Shown: positions 32,467 to 40,068 of the stretch, piece by piece
Position numbering within the stretch: position 1 is the first letter of the stretch
How the letters are laid out: each line of letters opens with the position of its first letter
Source: Aeromicrobium marinum DSM 15272
GTDB lineage: Bacteria; Actinomycetota; Actinomycetes; Propionibacteriales; Nocardioidaceae
NCBI RefSeq assembly: GCF_000160775.2
Contig: NZ_CM001024.1
Span: 870,493-918,012, forward strand
Direction of reading: 5' to 3'
DNA: 47,520 nucleotides
Program-made: the position numbers and the translations under genes
The notes under the pieces: generated by a model
Told to the model about the DNA's origin: nothing
The model's input: only the letters and a program-made list of their open reading frames with translations
Databases searched by the model: none

Positions 32467-33206
32467 CCACCACGGTCGTGGCCACCAGTCACGGGACCCA
32501 CGCGCCGGCCGCGCGACGGGCCGTCACGGCCCTGGTCGACGCCGTCCGTCGCACGGTCGAGCACCTGGACGTCCAGGAGGCCTTCGTCGACGTGCAGGAG
32601 CCGCGGCCCGCCGCCGTGGTCGACGTCGCGCCCGGGCCGGTCGTGGTGCTGCCGCTGCTGCTCACCGCCGGCTGGCACGTGCGGGTCGACATCGCCCGGG
32701 CCGCCGATCGTCCGTGGGCCGTGGCGGCCGAGCCTCTGGGTCCCGACCCCCGACTGACCGCTCTGATGCTGCGGCGGCTGCTCGAGGCCGGGTCGACCCC
32801 CGACGACGTCGTCGTGCTCGGGGTGGCGGGCTCCACCGAGCGGCGCGCGATCGACGAGGTCGACCGGGCCGCGGACGACCTCGCCCGAGCACGGGGCGGC
32901 CCGGTCGTGGCCGGGCACCTGGGCGGCTCGGGTCCGGCCTTCGCGGACGTCGTCCGGACCGTCGCCCGCCCCGGGCGACGCACCGTGGCGGCCTCCTACC
33001 TGCTGGCTCCGGGCTTCTTCCACGACCGGCTGGACCGTTCGGGCGTCGACCTCGTCACACCACCGTTGCTGGACGACGGGCCGGTCGACCGCGGTGTGGT
33101 GTCCGTGGTCGTCGATCGAGTGGCCGCAGCGATCGGACGGCTGGACCGCGCTGCCGCGGCCACGCCACGGTCGGGAGCGGTCGAGTGGCACTTGTCACGG
33201 TCCTGA
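32463..33206 (+). CDS. CbiX/SirB-like sirohydrochlorin chelatase
   Basis: Expected to insert Fe2+ into sirohydrochlorin to finish the siroheme needed by NirB. The 247 residues form two tandem CbiX-like halves. The first half keeps the metal-binding His residues: His10 in SHGTHAP and His72 in TAGWHVRVDI. The second half (about 120-240) has AASYLLAPGFFHDRL with a further His. GTG start overlapping nnaR by four bases. The methyltransferase and dehydrogenase steps of siroheme synthesis are not in this window, so they must be encoded elsewhere. Cobalt insertion for cobalamin is an alternative, but the context favours siroheme. Confidence 0.85.
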   Translation: MTTTVVATSHGTHAPAARRAVTALVDAVRRTVEHLDVQEAFVDVQEPRPAAVVDVAPGPVVVLPLLLTAGWHVRVDIARAADRPWAVAAEPLGPDPRLTALMLRRLLEAGSTPDDVVVLGVAGSTERRAIDEVDRAADDLARARGGPVVAGHLGGSGPAFADVVRTVARPGRRTVAASYLLAPGFFHDRLDRSGVDLVTPPLLDDGPVDRGVVSVVVDRVAAAIGRLDRAAAATPRSGAVEWHLSRS

Positions 33207-33231
33207 ACCGTCCGCGAAACGCCGGCGAAAC
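33194..33231 (+). promoter_or_regulatory. Four-half-site GlnR-like box
   Basis: GTCAC (33194), GAACC (33205), GAAAC (33216) and GAAAC (33227) stand at exact 11-bp intervals, matching the GlnR pattern GTnAC-N6-GAAAC repeated twice. The first half-sites overlap the end of the chelatase gene. The next gene starts about 100 bases further on. Known of the family: GlnR is the OmpR-type nitrogen regulator of Actinobacteria and commonly controls nas/nir genes. Binding here is inferred from the pattern. Confidence 0.6.
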
Positions 33232-33333
33232 ACCGTCGCGCCACGCTGACGGCATGGGTCGTGTCGGGACGGTCACCGCAGGTGTCTCGGGTTCTGCGGT
33301 CGCCGGCCCGCCCGACGACGGGGAGCGCCGCCC

Positions 33334-34068
33334 GTGAACCGTTCGTTGATCCTCTGCGCGCGGGGCGCGGAGGACCCCGCGGGCCGTGCGGACCTGTCGC
33401 GACTGGTCAACGCCGTGCGACGGGAGGCGCGAGGCCTGGACGTGGTCGACTGCTACCTGGACGGCCAGGAACCGGGCATCGCCGAGGTCGTCGCCTCCAC
33501 CAGCGGGCCACGGGCGCTGGTGCCCCTCGTGCTGGTGCACGACCGTGCCGTGTCGGTCGACATCACCCGGGCGGCAGCCGTCGACGCCTCGGTGACGGTG
33601 ACCGCGCCGCTCGGCCCCGACTGGGTGCTGGCCGAGATCGGTGTGCAGCGGCTCATCGCGGCCGGGGCCCGACCGAGTGACACCATCGTGCTGGCGATCG
33701 ACGCCCTGGTGGAGGACCGCGCCGTCACCGACGTGGGGAAGGCGGCTCGCCTCCTCAGCGCCGTCTGGGGCGGACGGGTCCACGTGGGGTCGCTCGGGGG
33801 TCCCGACACCTCGCTGGTCGAGGCTCTCGACGTCGCCCGGGCCTACGGGCGGCGGGTCGTCGTGGCGCCCTACCTGCTGACCCGTGGCCATGCGCTCGAC
33901 GTCATCGGCCAGGCGGGGGCCGACGTGGTCACCGCACCGATCCTCACCCACGGTGCCCCGGACCCCCGGCTCGTGGGGCTCGTGCTGGACCGGGCCCGCT
34001 CCCGCAGCGTGCCCGGAGCCCCGCAGGCCGCCGGTCCCGGCGACGAACCCCGCCTCGCCCACGGCTGA
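33334..34068 (+). CDS. Chelatase-like paralogue lacking the metal-binding histidines
   Basis: The 244 residues align along their length with the chelatase just upstream: ILCARGAEDPAGRADLSRLV corresponds to VATSHGTHAPAARRAVTALV, and LVPLVLVHDRAVSVDITRAA to VLPLLLTAGWHVRVDIARAA. At the two metal-ligand positions it has Arg10 and Ala in place of His, with one His three residues away. The second half keeps the fold-type segments APYLLTRGHALD. It is therefore probably not an active chelatase and may bind a tetrapyrrole, act as partner of the active copy, or regulate. GTG start with GGGGAGCG upstream; a GlnR-like box precedes it. Confidence 0.75.
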   Translation: MNRSLILCARGAEDPAGRADLSRLVNAVRREARGLDVVDCYLDGQEPGIAEVVASTSGPRALVPLVLVHDRAVSVDITRAAAVDASVTVTAPLGPDWVLAEIGVQRLIAAGARPSDTIVLAIDALVEDRAVTDVGKAARLLSAVWGGRVHVGSLGGPDTSLVEALDVARAYGRRVVVAPYLLTRGHALDVIGQAGADVVTAPILTHGAPDPRLVGLVLDRARSRSVPGAPQAAGPGDEPRLAHG

Positions 34069-34096
34069 CGTCCCGCGAAAGGCTCGAGTTCTGCTT

Positions 34097-34102
34097 TAGG
34101 CT
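34097..34102 (+). promoter_or_regulatory. -10 box of ftsK
   Basis: TAGGCT ends six bases before the ftsK ATG at 34109. No Shine-Dalgarno lies between them, so the transcript is probably leaderless. Confidence 0.55.
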
Positions 34103-34108
34103 TGGGGC

Positions 34109-36535
34109 ATGGCGACCCGTACGTCTTCCCCGCCGCGCAAGCGGCCGTCCGGCAGCCAGGCCCGCAAGAAGCCCACAGCGAAGCGTCCCGCCCCACGACG
34201 CCCCGCCGCGAAGCAGACCGGACCTGGCCCCTTGGCTCGCGCCGTCACCGGCCTCGGTCGGCTCCTCCGGGCGATCTGGCTCGGCCTGGCCGGGGTGATC
34301 GGCGCGATCGCGCGCAGCATCGGCCGCAGCGCCCGCGACCTCGATCCCGCCCACCGCAGGGACGGGGTCGGCCTGGCCGTCCTGGGTCTCGGCATGGTGG
34401 TGGCCGCCGCCACGTGGTGGCAGCTGCCCGGAGCGGCCGGACGGGTCATCCGTCAGGTCTGTGAAGGCACGGTCGGTGTGCTGTCGGTCGGTGTGCCGGT
34501 CGTGCTGGCCATCATCGCGTGGCGCACGTTGCGGCACCCGGACGAGCAGGGTCCGGCCGGCCGTCAGGTGATCGCCTGGCTCGCGGTCGGCGGCGGGGTG
34601 CTCGGTCTGGTCCACCTGTCCAACGGTGTGCCACGCCCGGGCGACATGGCGGCCGTGCGGGAGGCCGGGGGAGCGCTCGGCTACCTGTTCTCCGCCGTCC
34701 CCATGGACCTGCTGAAGACCGGCTACGTCGTGGCGCCGCTGCTGGTGCTGGTCGTGGCCTTCGGCGTGCTGGTGCTGAGCAACACCCCCGTGCACGCGGT
34801 GCCCGAACGACTCCGCGCCACCCGCGACCGGATCCTCGGTCGTCCGCAGGAGGCCGAGCCGGCCCCGTCCGCCCGCCGGTCCCACCCGCGCACCCCGGCG
34901 GCGCCGGTCGTCGACGAACCGTACGAGAACCCGCTCATCGACGTGCCCGACGACGTCACCGACGACCCCGCGCCCGCGGTGCACGAGACCGCACCGGTCG
35001 AGGAGGCGCAGCTGCCTCCGCTGGAGCCGTTGCCGGCCCGCGCCGAACAGCTGGCCCTGTCCGGGGACGTCATCTACTCCCTGCCCGACAGCACGGTGCT
35101 GCGTGAGGGTTCGCCGCACAAGGCACGGTCGGCGGCGTCCGACGAGGTCGTGGAGCGGCTCACCGAGGTGCTGGAGCAGTTCCAGATCGACGCGCAGGTC
35201 ACCGGGTACACCCGCGGGCCGACGGTCACGCGGTACGAGGTCGAGCTCGGCCCGGCGGTCAAGGTCGAGAAGGTGACGGCGCTCAGCAAGAACATCGCCT
35301 ACGCCGTCGCGTCCAACGAGGTCCGGATCCTCAGCCCCATCCCGGGCAAGTCGGCGATCGGGGTCGAGATCCCCAACGTCGACAAGGAGATGGTGTCCCT
35401 GGGTGACGTCCTGCGGTCGACCAAGGCCCGCAGCGACCACCATCCGATGGTCATCGGTCTCGGCAAGGACGTCGAGGGCGGGTTCGTCGTCGCCAACCTC
35501 GCCAAGATGCCGCACCTGCTGGTGGCCGGCGCCACCGGATCGGGCAAGTCCAGCTTCGTCAACTCGATGATCAGCTCGATCCTGATGCGGTCGACGCCCG
35601 ACGAGGTCCGGATGATCATGGTCGACCCGAAGCGCGTCGAGCTGACGGCCTACGAGGGCATCCCGCACCTGATCACGCCGATCATCACCAACCCCAAGAA
35701 GGCCGCCGAGGCGCTGCAGTGGGTCGTCCGCGAGATGGACATGCGCTACGACGACCTCGCCAACTTCGGCTTCCGCCACATCGACGACTTCAATGCCGCC
35801 GTCCGGGCCGGCACGGTGGAGCTGCCCGCGTTGAGCGAGCGGGTCCTCGCGCCGTACCCCTACCTGCTGGTCGTCGTCGACGAGCTCGCGGACCTGATGA
35901 TGGTGGCTCCGAGGGACGTCGAAGATTCCGTCGTGAGGATCACGCAGCTCGCGCGAGCAGCCGGGATCCACCTGGTCCTGGCCACGCAGAGGCCTTCGGT
36001 CGACGTCGTGACCGGACTCATCAAGGCCAACGTGCCGAGCCGGCTGGCGTTCGCCACCTCCTCGCTGGCAGACAGCCGGGTCATCCTGGACCAGCCGGGC
36101 GCCGAGAAGCTGGTCGGGCAGGGCGACGGACTGTTCCTGCCGATGGGCGTCAACAAGGCGATGCGGATGCAGGGCGCCTGGATCACCGAGGCCGAGATCC
36201 ACGCGGTCGTCGAGCACTGCAAGACGCAGCTGCAGCCCAGCTACCGCGACGACGTCACCGCCCCCGCGCAGAGCAAGCGGGAGCTGGACGACGACATCGG
36301 CGACGACCTCGACCTGGTGCTGCAGGCGGTCGAGCTGGTCGTCACCACGCAGTTCGGCTCGACGTCGATGCTCCAGCGCAAGCTGCGGGTCGGGTTCGCC
36401 AAGGCCGGTCGCCTCATGGACATCATGGAGAGTCGGGGCGTCGTCGGCCCCAGCGAGGGCTCGAAGGCGCGGGACGTCCTCATCAAGCCCGACGAGCTCG
36501 AGCAGGTGCTGGCCACGATCGGTGCCGGAGCATGA
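34109..36535 (+). CDS. ftsK: DNA translocase FtsK/SpoIIIE
   Basis: Septal motor that pumps chromosome ends away from the closing septum. The 808 residues have a basic Lys/Arg/Pro N-terminus and about four transmembrane helices between residues 45 and 230. An acidic/Pro linker (about 240-315) precedes the motor domain with Walker A GATGSGKSS (474-482) and Walker B LLVVVDELADLMM. A C-terminal winged-helix gamma domain (about 740-808; LVVTTQFGSTSMLQRKLRVGFAKAGRLMDIME in outline) reads chromosome polarity. The linker is short compared with E. coli FtsK. The stop overlaps the next start by four bases. Confidence 0.96.
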   Translation: MATRTSSPPRKRPSGSQARKKPTAKRPAPRRPAAKQTGPGPLARAVTGLGRLLRAIWLGLAGVIGAIARSIGRSARDLDPAHRRDGVGLAVLGLGMVVAAATWWQLPGAAGRVIRQVCEGTVGVLSVGVPVVLAIIAWRTLRHPDEQGPAGRQVIAWLAVGGGVLGLVHLSNGVPRPGDMAAVREAGGALGYLFSAVPMDLLKTGYVVAPLLVLVVAFGVLVLSNTPVHAVPERLRATRDRILGRPQEAEPAPSARRSHPRTPAAPVVDEPYENPLIDVPDDVTDDPAPAVHETAPVEEAQLPPLEPLPARAEQLALSGDVIYSLPDSTVLREGSPHKARSAASDEVVERLTEVLEQFQIDAQVTGYTRGPTVTRYEVELGPAVKVEKVTALSKNIAYAVASNEVRILSPIPGKSAIGVEIPNVDKEMVSLGDVLRSTKARSDHHPMVIGLGKDVEGGFVVANLAKMPHLLVAGATGSGKSSFVNSMISSILMRSTPDEVRMIMVDPKRVELTAYEGIPHLITPIITNPKKAAEALQWVVREMDMRYDDLANFGFRHIDDFNAAVRAGTVELPALSERVLAPYPYLLVVVDELADLMMVAPRDVEDSVVRITQLARAAGIHLVLATQRPSVDVVTGLIKANVPSRLAFATSSLADSRVILDQPGAEKLVGQGDGLFLPMGVNKAMRMQGAWITEAEIHAVVEHCKTQLQPSYRDDVTAPAQSKRELDDDIGDDLDLVLQAVELVVTTQFGSTSMLQRKLRVGFAKAGRLMDIMESRGVVGPSEGSKARDVLIKPDELEQVLATIGAGA

Positions 36536-36990
36536 GCGCGCACGCCGCCGAGCCCGCCCCGACCTTCGAGATCCATCGCCGGGTGCGGCTGTACCTGGTG
36601 CTCGGACTGTGCTGTGTGGTGCTCGCAGCCGGGTTCGGGGCGATGGCGTACGACCAGCGCGACCCGGTGCTGGCGGCGCCGGCCGCCGTGTTCCTGGTGC
36701 TGGCCCTGGCGCTGCTGCGGGGGACCGGTGACGCCAGCACGCCGTTGTTCATTGCCGACGACCACGGGGTCCGCATGCGCAACGGGGACGGGTGGATCGG
36801 GCTGTTGTGGAACGAGATGGGCGAGATCCGGGTCGAGGCCCGCGAGGGGTGGCGGCACGACGCTCGGGTCAAGGTCGTGAGCGCCGACGGGCTGCGGGTG
36901 TACTCGACGCCGCTGGGTCTGTCGACGACGGTCGCGCCCGCCGAGGCCCGGACGCAGTTGGCGCAGCGTCGCGGCGCTGTCGCATACTGA
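36532..36990 (+). CDS. Membrane protein with PH-like C-terminal part
   Basis: Unknown 152-residue protein. Two hydrophobic helices (about 20-38 and 45-62) are followed by a soluble, strand-rich segment (ADDHGVRMRNGDGWIGLLWNEMGEIRVEA, then RVKVVSADGLRVYSTPLG) that resembles bacterial PH-like domains, though I cannot confirm a family. ATG start overlapping the ftsK stop. pgsA follows 29 bases later, so it sits in a membrane and division gene cluster. Confidence 0.6.
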   Translation: MSAHAAEPAPTFEIHRRVRLYLVLGLCCVVLAAGFGAMAYDQRDPVLAAPAAVFLVLALALLRGTGDASTPLFIADDHGVRMRNGDGWIGLLWNEMGEIRVEAREGWRHDARVKVVSADGLRVYSTPLGLSTTVAPAEARTQLAQRRGAVAY

Positions 36991-37019
36991 GGTGTCCTGA
37001 CGTCGCCGGAAAGGCCCCC

Positions 37020-37646
37020 ATGACCCCGCCCGAACCCTCCGCCGTCCCGGAGGCGCCGAGCAACCTCAACATCGCGAACGCGCTGACCGTCGTGCGGATC
37101 GCGGGTGTCCCGCTCTTCGGGTGGTTGCTGCTGTTCGACGCAGGTCAGCAGGTCGAGTGGAGACTCTGGGCGTTCCTCGCGTTCGGACTGCTCATGGTCA
37201 CCGACCGGATCGACGGCGACATCGCGCGCAGCCGCGGTCTGGTCACCGACTTCGGCAAGCTCGCCGACCCGATCGCCGACAAGGCGCTCACCGGCATGGC
37301 CTTCATCGGTCTGGCCCTGATCTTCGACCACTGGCTGTTCTGGCTCGTCACCGTCGCCGTGCTCGTGCGCGAGTGGGGCATCACGATCATGCGCCTGTTC
37401 ATCAAGAAGTACGGCGTGATGCCGGCCAGCCAGGGCGGTCGGATCAAGACCACCCTGCAGGCGACCGCGCTCGCCGGCTACATCCTCCCGCTCGAGCTGT
37501 GGGACACCGCGGCCAGCGACGTCGCCCTGTGGGTCACCCACGTCCTGATGGCCGGCGCGGTCGCGATCACGATGGTGACCGCGTGGCAGTACGTCGTCGA
37601 CGCCCGACGCATCCGAGCCGACTTCCTGGCGGCCCGACCGTCGTGA
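37020..37646 (+). CDS. pgsA: CDP-diacylglycerol-glycerol-3-phosphate phosphatidyltransferase
   Basis: Makes phosphatidylglycerol phosphate from CDP-diacylglycerol in the membrane. The 208 residues have a hydrophilic N-terminus, then NIANALTVVRIAGVPLFGW. The CDP-alcohol phosphotransferase motif is complete: DRIDGDIARSRGLVTDFGKL continuing to ADPIAD, with four Asp metal ligands. About five to six transmembrane helices are present. The family also includes phosphatidylinositol-phosphate and cardiolipin synthases, so the exact acceptor is less sure; its place before cinA and clgR is where pgsA is usually found in Actinobacteria. GGAAAGG precedes the ATG. Stop overlaps cinA. Confidence 0.88.
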   Translation: MTPPEPSAVPEAPSNLNIANALTVVRIAGVPLFGWLLLFDAGQQVEWRLWAFLAFGLLMVTDRIDGDIARSRGLVTDFGKLADPIADKALTGMAFIGLALIFDHWLFWLVTVAVLVREWGITIMRLFIKKYGVMPASQGGRIKTTLQATALAGYILPLELWDTAASDVALWVTHVLMAGAVAITMVTAWQYVVDARRIRADFLAARPS

Positions 37647-38140
37647 GCGCGACGCGGGACGCGCGGGGGCTCATCGGCCTGCTGGCCGACCGCGGTCTCA
37701 CCGTGGCCACCGCGGAGTCGTTGACCGGTGGGCTGGTGTGCGCCGAGCTGGTCGGCGTCGCAGGCGCCTCCGCCGTCGTGCGGGGCGGGGTGGTGGCCTA
37801 CGCGTCACGGCTGAAGCTGGACCTGCTGGGCGTCGATCCCGGGCTGCTGGGGACGCGGGGGGCGATCGACCCGGACGTGGCCGCCCAGATGGCGGCAGGG
37901 GTCCGGGGGCGGTGCGGTGCAGACGTCGGGATCGCCACCACCGGCAATGCCGGGCCGACGGCGGCGGAGGGCCGTGAGGTGGGGCTGGTCTACGTGGCGG
38001 TGGCCGACGCCCGCGGCGTGGTGGTCGAGCGGCTCGACCTCGCCGGGGACCGCGACACGATCCGCCGGGCGACCGTGGATGCTGCACTGTCGTGCGCGGT
38101 CGATAGGGTGGGGGAACAGGAACGGCCCGGGGGCTGTTGA
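37643..38140 (+). CDS. pncC: CinA C-terminal domain protein, NMN amidohydrolase
   Basis: Deamidates nicotinamide mononucleotide in pyridine-nucleotide recycling. The 165 residues are a stand-alone CinA C-terminal domain: VATAESLTGGLVCAELVGVAGASAVVRGGVVAYASRLK in outline, with the catalytic Ser in AESLTGG, and GIATTGNAGPTAAEGREVGLVYVAVA. The family usually has GVAGP; NAGPTAAEG is a slight variant. GTG start overlapping the pgsA stop. The 3' end carries the likely clgR promoter. Confidence 0.9.
   Translation: MSATRDARGLIGLLADRGLTVATAESLTGGLVCAELVGVAGASAVVRGGVVAYASRLKLDLLGVDPGLLGTRGAIDPDVAAQMAAGVRGRCGADVGIATTGNAGPTAAEGREVGLVYVAVADARGVVVERLDLAGDRDTIRRATVDAALSCAVDRVGEQERPGGC
38113..38138 (+). promoter_or_regulatory. 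Candidate ECF-sigma promoter of clgR
   Basis: GGAAC (38113-38117), an 18-bp spacer and GTT (38136-38138) fit the GGAAC-N18-GTT pattern of SigE/SigH-type ECF sigma factors. clgR is SigE-dependent in mycobacteria, which supports the reading. A SigA-like TAGGGT at 38104-38109 is an alternative -10 box. Both lie in the end of the cinA-type gene. Confidence 0.5.
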
Positions 38141-38207
38141 CCGTCACGTCGGCAGCTCTCACCGACAGCACCGACAGCCCCGTCGGCCCTGCACCCGGAG
38201 GTGAACC

Positions 38208-38510
38208 ATGACCACGATGCGTCAGCTCGTCGGCGAAGTCCTCCGCGCGCGCCGTCTCGACGAAGGTCTCACCCTGCGGGACGTGTCCGCACGGGCGCGG
38301 GTGTCGCTCGGGTACATCTCCGAGGTGGAGCGCGGCCAGAAGGAGCCCAGCTCGGAGCTCCTCGCTGCTCTGGCCGCCGCGCTCGACGTGCCGCTGTCGA
38401 AGGTCCTGCTCGACGTGGGAGCCCGGCTGGAGCTGGTCGAGAGCGCCGAGGCGCAGCTCGCGAGCGTGTCCTCCATCGCGCCCGGCGACGTCCGGGTCTC
38501 CGCCGCCTGA
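38208..38510 (+). CDS. clgR: XRE-family regulator ClgR
   Basis: Activator of Clp protease genes and other stress genes in Actinobacteria. The 100 residues hold one helix-turn-helix domain: [44 protein letters not shown] in outline, about 14-56. The protein ends in VRVSAA; a C-terminal Ala-Ala is a known recognition feature for Clp-dependent turnover of ClgR in Streptomyces. GGAGGTGAACC precedes the ATG. Its position after pgsA-cinA and before recA is the conserved one. The DUF3046 gene starts five bases after its stop. Confidence 0.93.
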   Translation: MTTMRQLVGEVLRARRLDEGLTLRDVSARARVSLGYISEVERGQKEPSSELLAALAAALDVPLSKVLLDVGARLELVESAEAQLASVSSIAPGDVRVSAA

Positions 38511-38515
38511 TCCGC

Positions 38516-38710
38516 GTGCGACACAGCGAGTTCTGGGAGCGGATGGACCAGCACCTGGGCGCCGGGTACGCCCGGGTCTGGGCCGACACCCAGGTCATCT
38601 CCGAGCTGGGCGGGCGCACGCCCACCGAGGCCCTCGACGCCGGGGTGATCCCCAAGACCGTCTGGCGCGCCGTGCACGCCCGGCTGGAGCTCCCCGCCTC
38701 CGAGCGCTGA
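38516..38710 (+). CDS. DUF3046 family protein
   Basis: A 64-residue protein starting RHSEFWERMDQHLGAGYARVWADTQVISELGGRT and ending VWRAVHARLELPASER (outline). This matches the small actinobacterial DUF3046 family, found just upstream of recA in mycobacteria and relatives. Function unknown. GTG 38516 is five bases after the clgR stop. It is probably co-transcribed with clgR. Confidence 0.85.
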   Translation: MRHSEFWERMDQHLGAGYARVWADTQVISELGGRTPTEALDAGVIPKTVWRAVHARLELPASER

Positions 38711-38726
38711 GGTCCCGTCCCCTTCC

Positions 38727-38807
38727 GGGCGGTGGATCCGCGACCGAAAGGCGCCCCATACGGTCGCGAACCCACCGGCCGGCCTATTCGGTCGCGAATC
38801 CACCGCC
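38727..38807 (+). repeat. Intergenic inverted repeat, copy 2
   Basis: Left arm 38727-38749 begins GGGCGGTGGATCCGCGACCG. The right arm 38785-38807 ends with its reverse complement (CGGTCGCGAATCCACCGCC) apart from one arm mismatch. A third, internal unit TACGGTCGCGAACCCACCGG lies at 38759-38778, in the right-arm orientation. The same arms occur at 3624-3705, where the internal unit has the other orientation. It lies 17 bases after the DUF3046 stop, ahead of the recA promoter, and may terminate the pgsA-clgR transcript. Confidence 0.75.
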
Positions 38808-38833
38808 TCGGGGGGTCGGCGTGTCGCGCGCGA

Positions 38834-38857
38834 TCGAACGGATGTTCGTACTAGGGT
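38834..38857 (+). promoter_or_regulatory. LexA (SOS) box and -10 box of recA
   Basis: TCGAACGGATGTTCGT (38834-38849) matches the actinobacterial SOS box TCGAAC-N4-GTTCGA with one mismatch at the last base. TAGGGT (38852-38857) is the -10 box two bases later, so LexA would cover the -35 region. The transcript would have a leader of about 115 bases before recA, with AGGAGAGC (38876-38883) able to pair with GCTCTCCT (38927-38934). Confidence 0.85.
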
Positions 38858-38977
38858 CGTCCACAGGTTGACGTCAGGAGAGCGGACGTCCACAGACGGG
38901 TCGACGAGGCCCAGGAATGTCTGAGGGCTCTCCTACCGTCGTAGACGCCGCGCCACCCACGACAGATCGGACCTCTG

Positions 38978-40063
38978 ATGGCCTCCAAAGCACCACTTGC
39001 CCCCGTCACCCGCCTCACCGGCGGCGACACCGACGAACGCACCAAGGCGATCGACAACGCCATCGCCCAGATCGACCGCGCCCACGGCAAGGGAGCCGTC
39101 ATGCGGCTGGGTGAGCGTGGCCGCACCAAGATCGACGTCATCCCCACCGGCGCCACCGCGCTGGACGTGGCCCTGGGCATCGGCGGTCTCCCGCGCGGCC
39201 GGGTCGTGGAGATCTACGGACCGGAGTCGTCGGGCAAGACCACCGTCGCCCTGCACGCCGTCGCCAACGCTCAGAAGTCCGGCGGTGTGGCGGCGTTCAT
39301 CGACGCCGAGCACGCCCTCGACCCCGAGTACGCCCGGGCTCTCGGCGTCGACACCGACGCGCTGCTGATCTCGCAGCCCGACAGCGGTGAGCAGGCGCTC
39401 GAGATCGCCGACATGCTGATCCGTTCCGGCGCCCTCGACATCATCGTCATCGACTCCGTCGCCGCCCTCGTGCCCCGTGCCGAGATCGACGGCGAGATGG
39501 GCGACAGCCATGTCGGTCTGCAGGCCCGCCTCATGAGTCAGGCCCTGCGCAAGATGACCGGAGCGATCAACGGCTCGGGCACGACCGCGATCTTCATCAA
39601 CCAGCTGCGCGAGAAGATCGGCGTGATGTTCGGCTCGCCCGAGACCACCACCGGCGGCAAGGCACTGAAGTTCTACGCCTCGGTCCGGCTCGACGTCCGG
39701 CGCATCGAGACGCTGAAGGACGGCACCGACATGGTCGGCAACCGCACCCGCGTCAAGGTCGTCAAGAACAAGCTCGCCCCGCCGTTCAAGCAGGCCGAGT
39801 TCGACATCATGTACGGCAAGGGCATCAGCCGCGAGGGCAGCCTCATCGATGTCGGCGTCGACTGCGGTCTGGTGCGCAAGGCCGGCGCCTGGTACACCTA
39901 CGAGGGCGACCAGCTCGGTCAGGGCAAGGAGAACGCACGCCAGTTCCTCCACGACAATCCCGACCTCGCCGAGGAGCTCGAGAAGCGCATCAAGGACCAG
40001 ATGGGGGTCGGCGTCGCGGTCGAGGAGACGGCCGAGGCCGTCGGCGCCGAGGCCGACTTCTGA
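38978..40063 (+). CDS. recA: Recombinase RecA
   Basis: Forms filaments on single-stranded DNA for strand exchange and triggers LexA self-cleavage. The 361 residues have an N-terminal extension of about 20, then [24 protein letters not shown]. Walker A is GPESSGKT (81-88). The L1/L2 loop regions, [24 protein letters not shown] in outline, and [29 protein letters not shown] follow. The acidic C-terminal tail is short. No intein is present. The ATG at 38978 has no strong Shine-Dalgarno; an in-frame stop lies upstream, so no earlier start exists. recX follows five bases after the stop. Confidence 0.98.
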   Translation: MASKAPLAPVTRLTGGDTDERTKAIDNAIAQIDRAHGKGAVMRLGERGRTKIDVIPTGATALDVALGIGGLPRGRVVEIYGPESSGKTTVALHAVANAQKSGGVAAFIDAEHALDPEYARALGVDTDALLISQPDSGEQALEIADMLIRSGALDIIVIDSVAALVPRAEIDGEMGDSHVGLQARLMSQALRKMTGAINGSGTTAIFINQLREKIGVMFGSPETTTGGKALKFYASVRLDVRRIETLKDGTDMVGNRTRVKVVKNKLAPPFKQAEFDIMYGKGISREGSLIDVGVDCGLVRKAGAWYTYEGDQLGQGKENARQFLHDNPDLAEELEKRIKDQMGVGVAVEETAEAVGAEADF

Positions 40064-40068
40064 GCGGG

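Noticed and set aside
33944..36217. 757-codon minus-strand reading opposite ftsK
   Set aside because: Antisense shadow of ftsK; no domain and no promoter or ribosome-binding site.
38917..39114. Leader peptide gene upstream of recA
   Set aside because: It overlaps recA by over 130 bases in another frame and its downstream part only mirrors recA codons. A regulatory role cannot be shown from sequence.
38978..40063. Intein in recA
   Set aside because: RecA inteins occur in some mycobacteria, but this gene is 361 codons, uninterrupted and of normal length.
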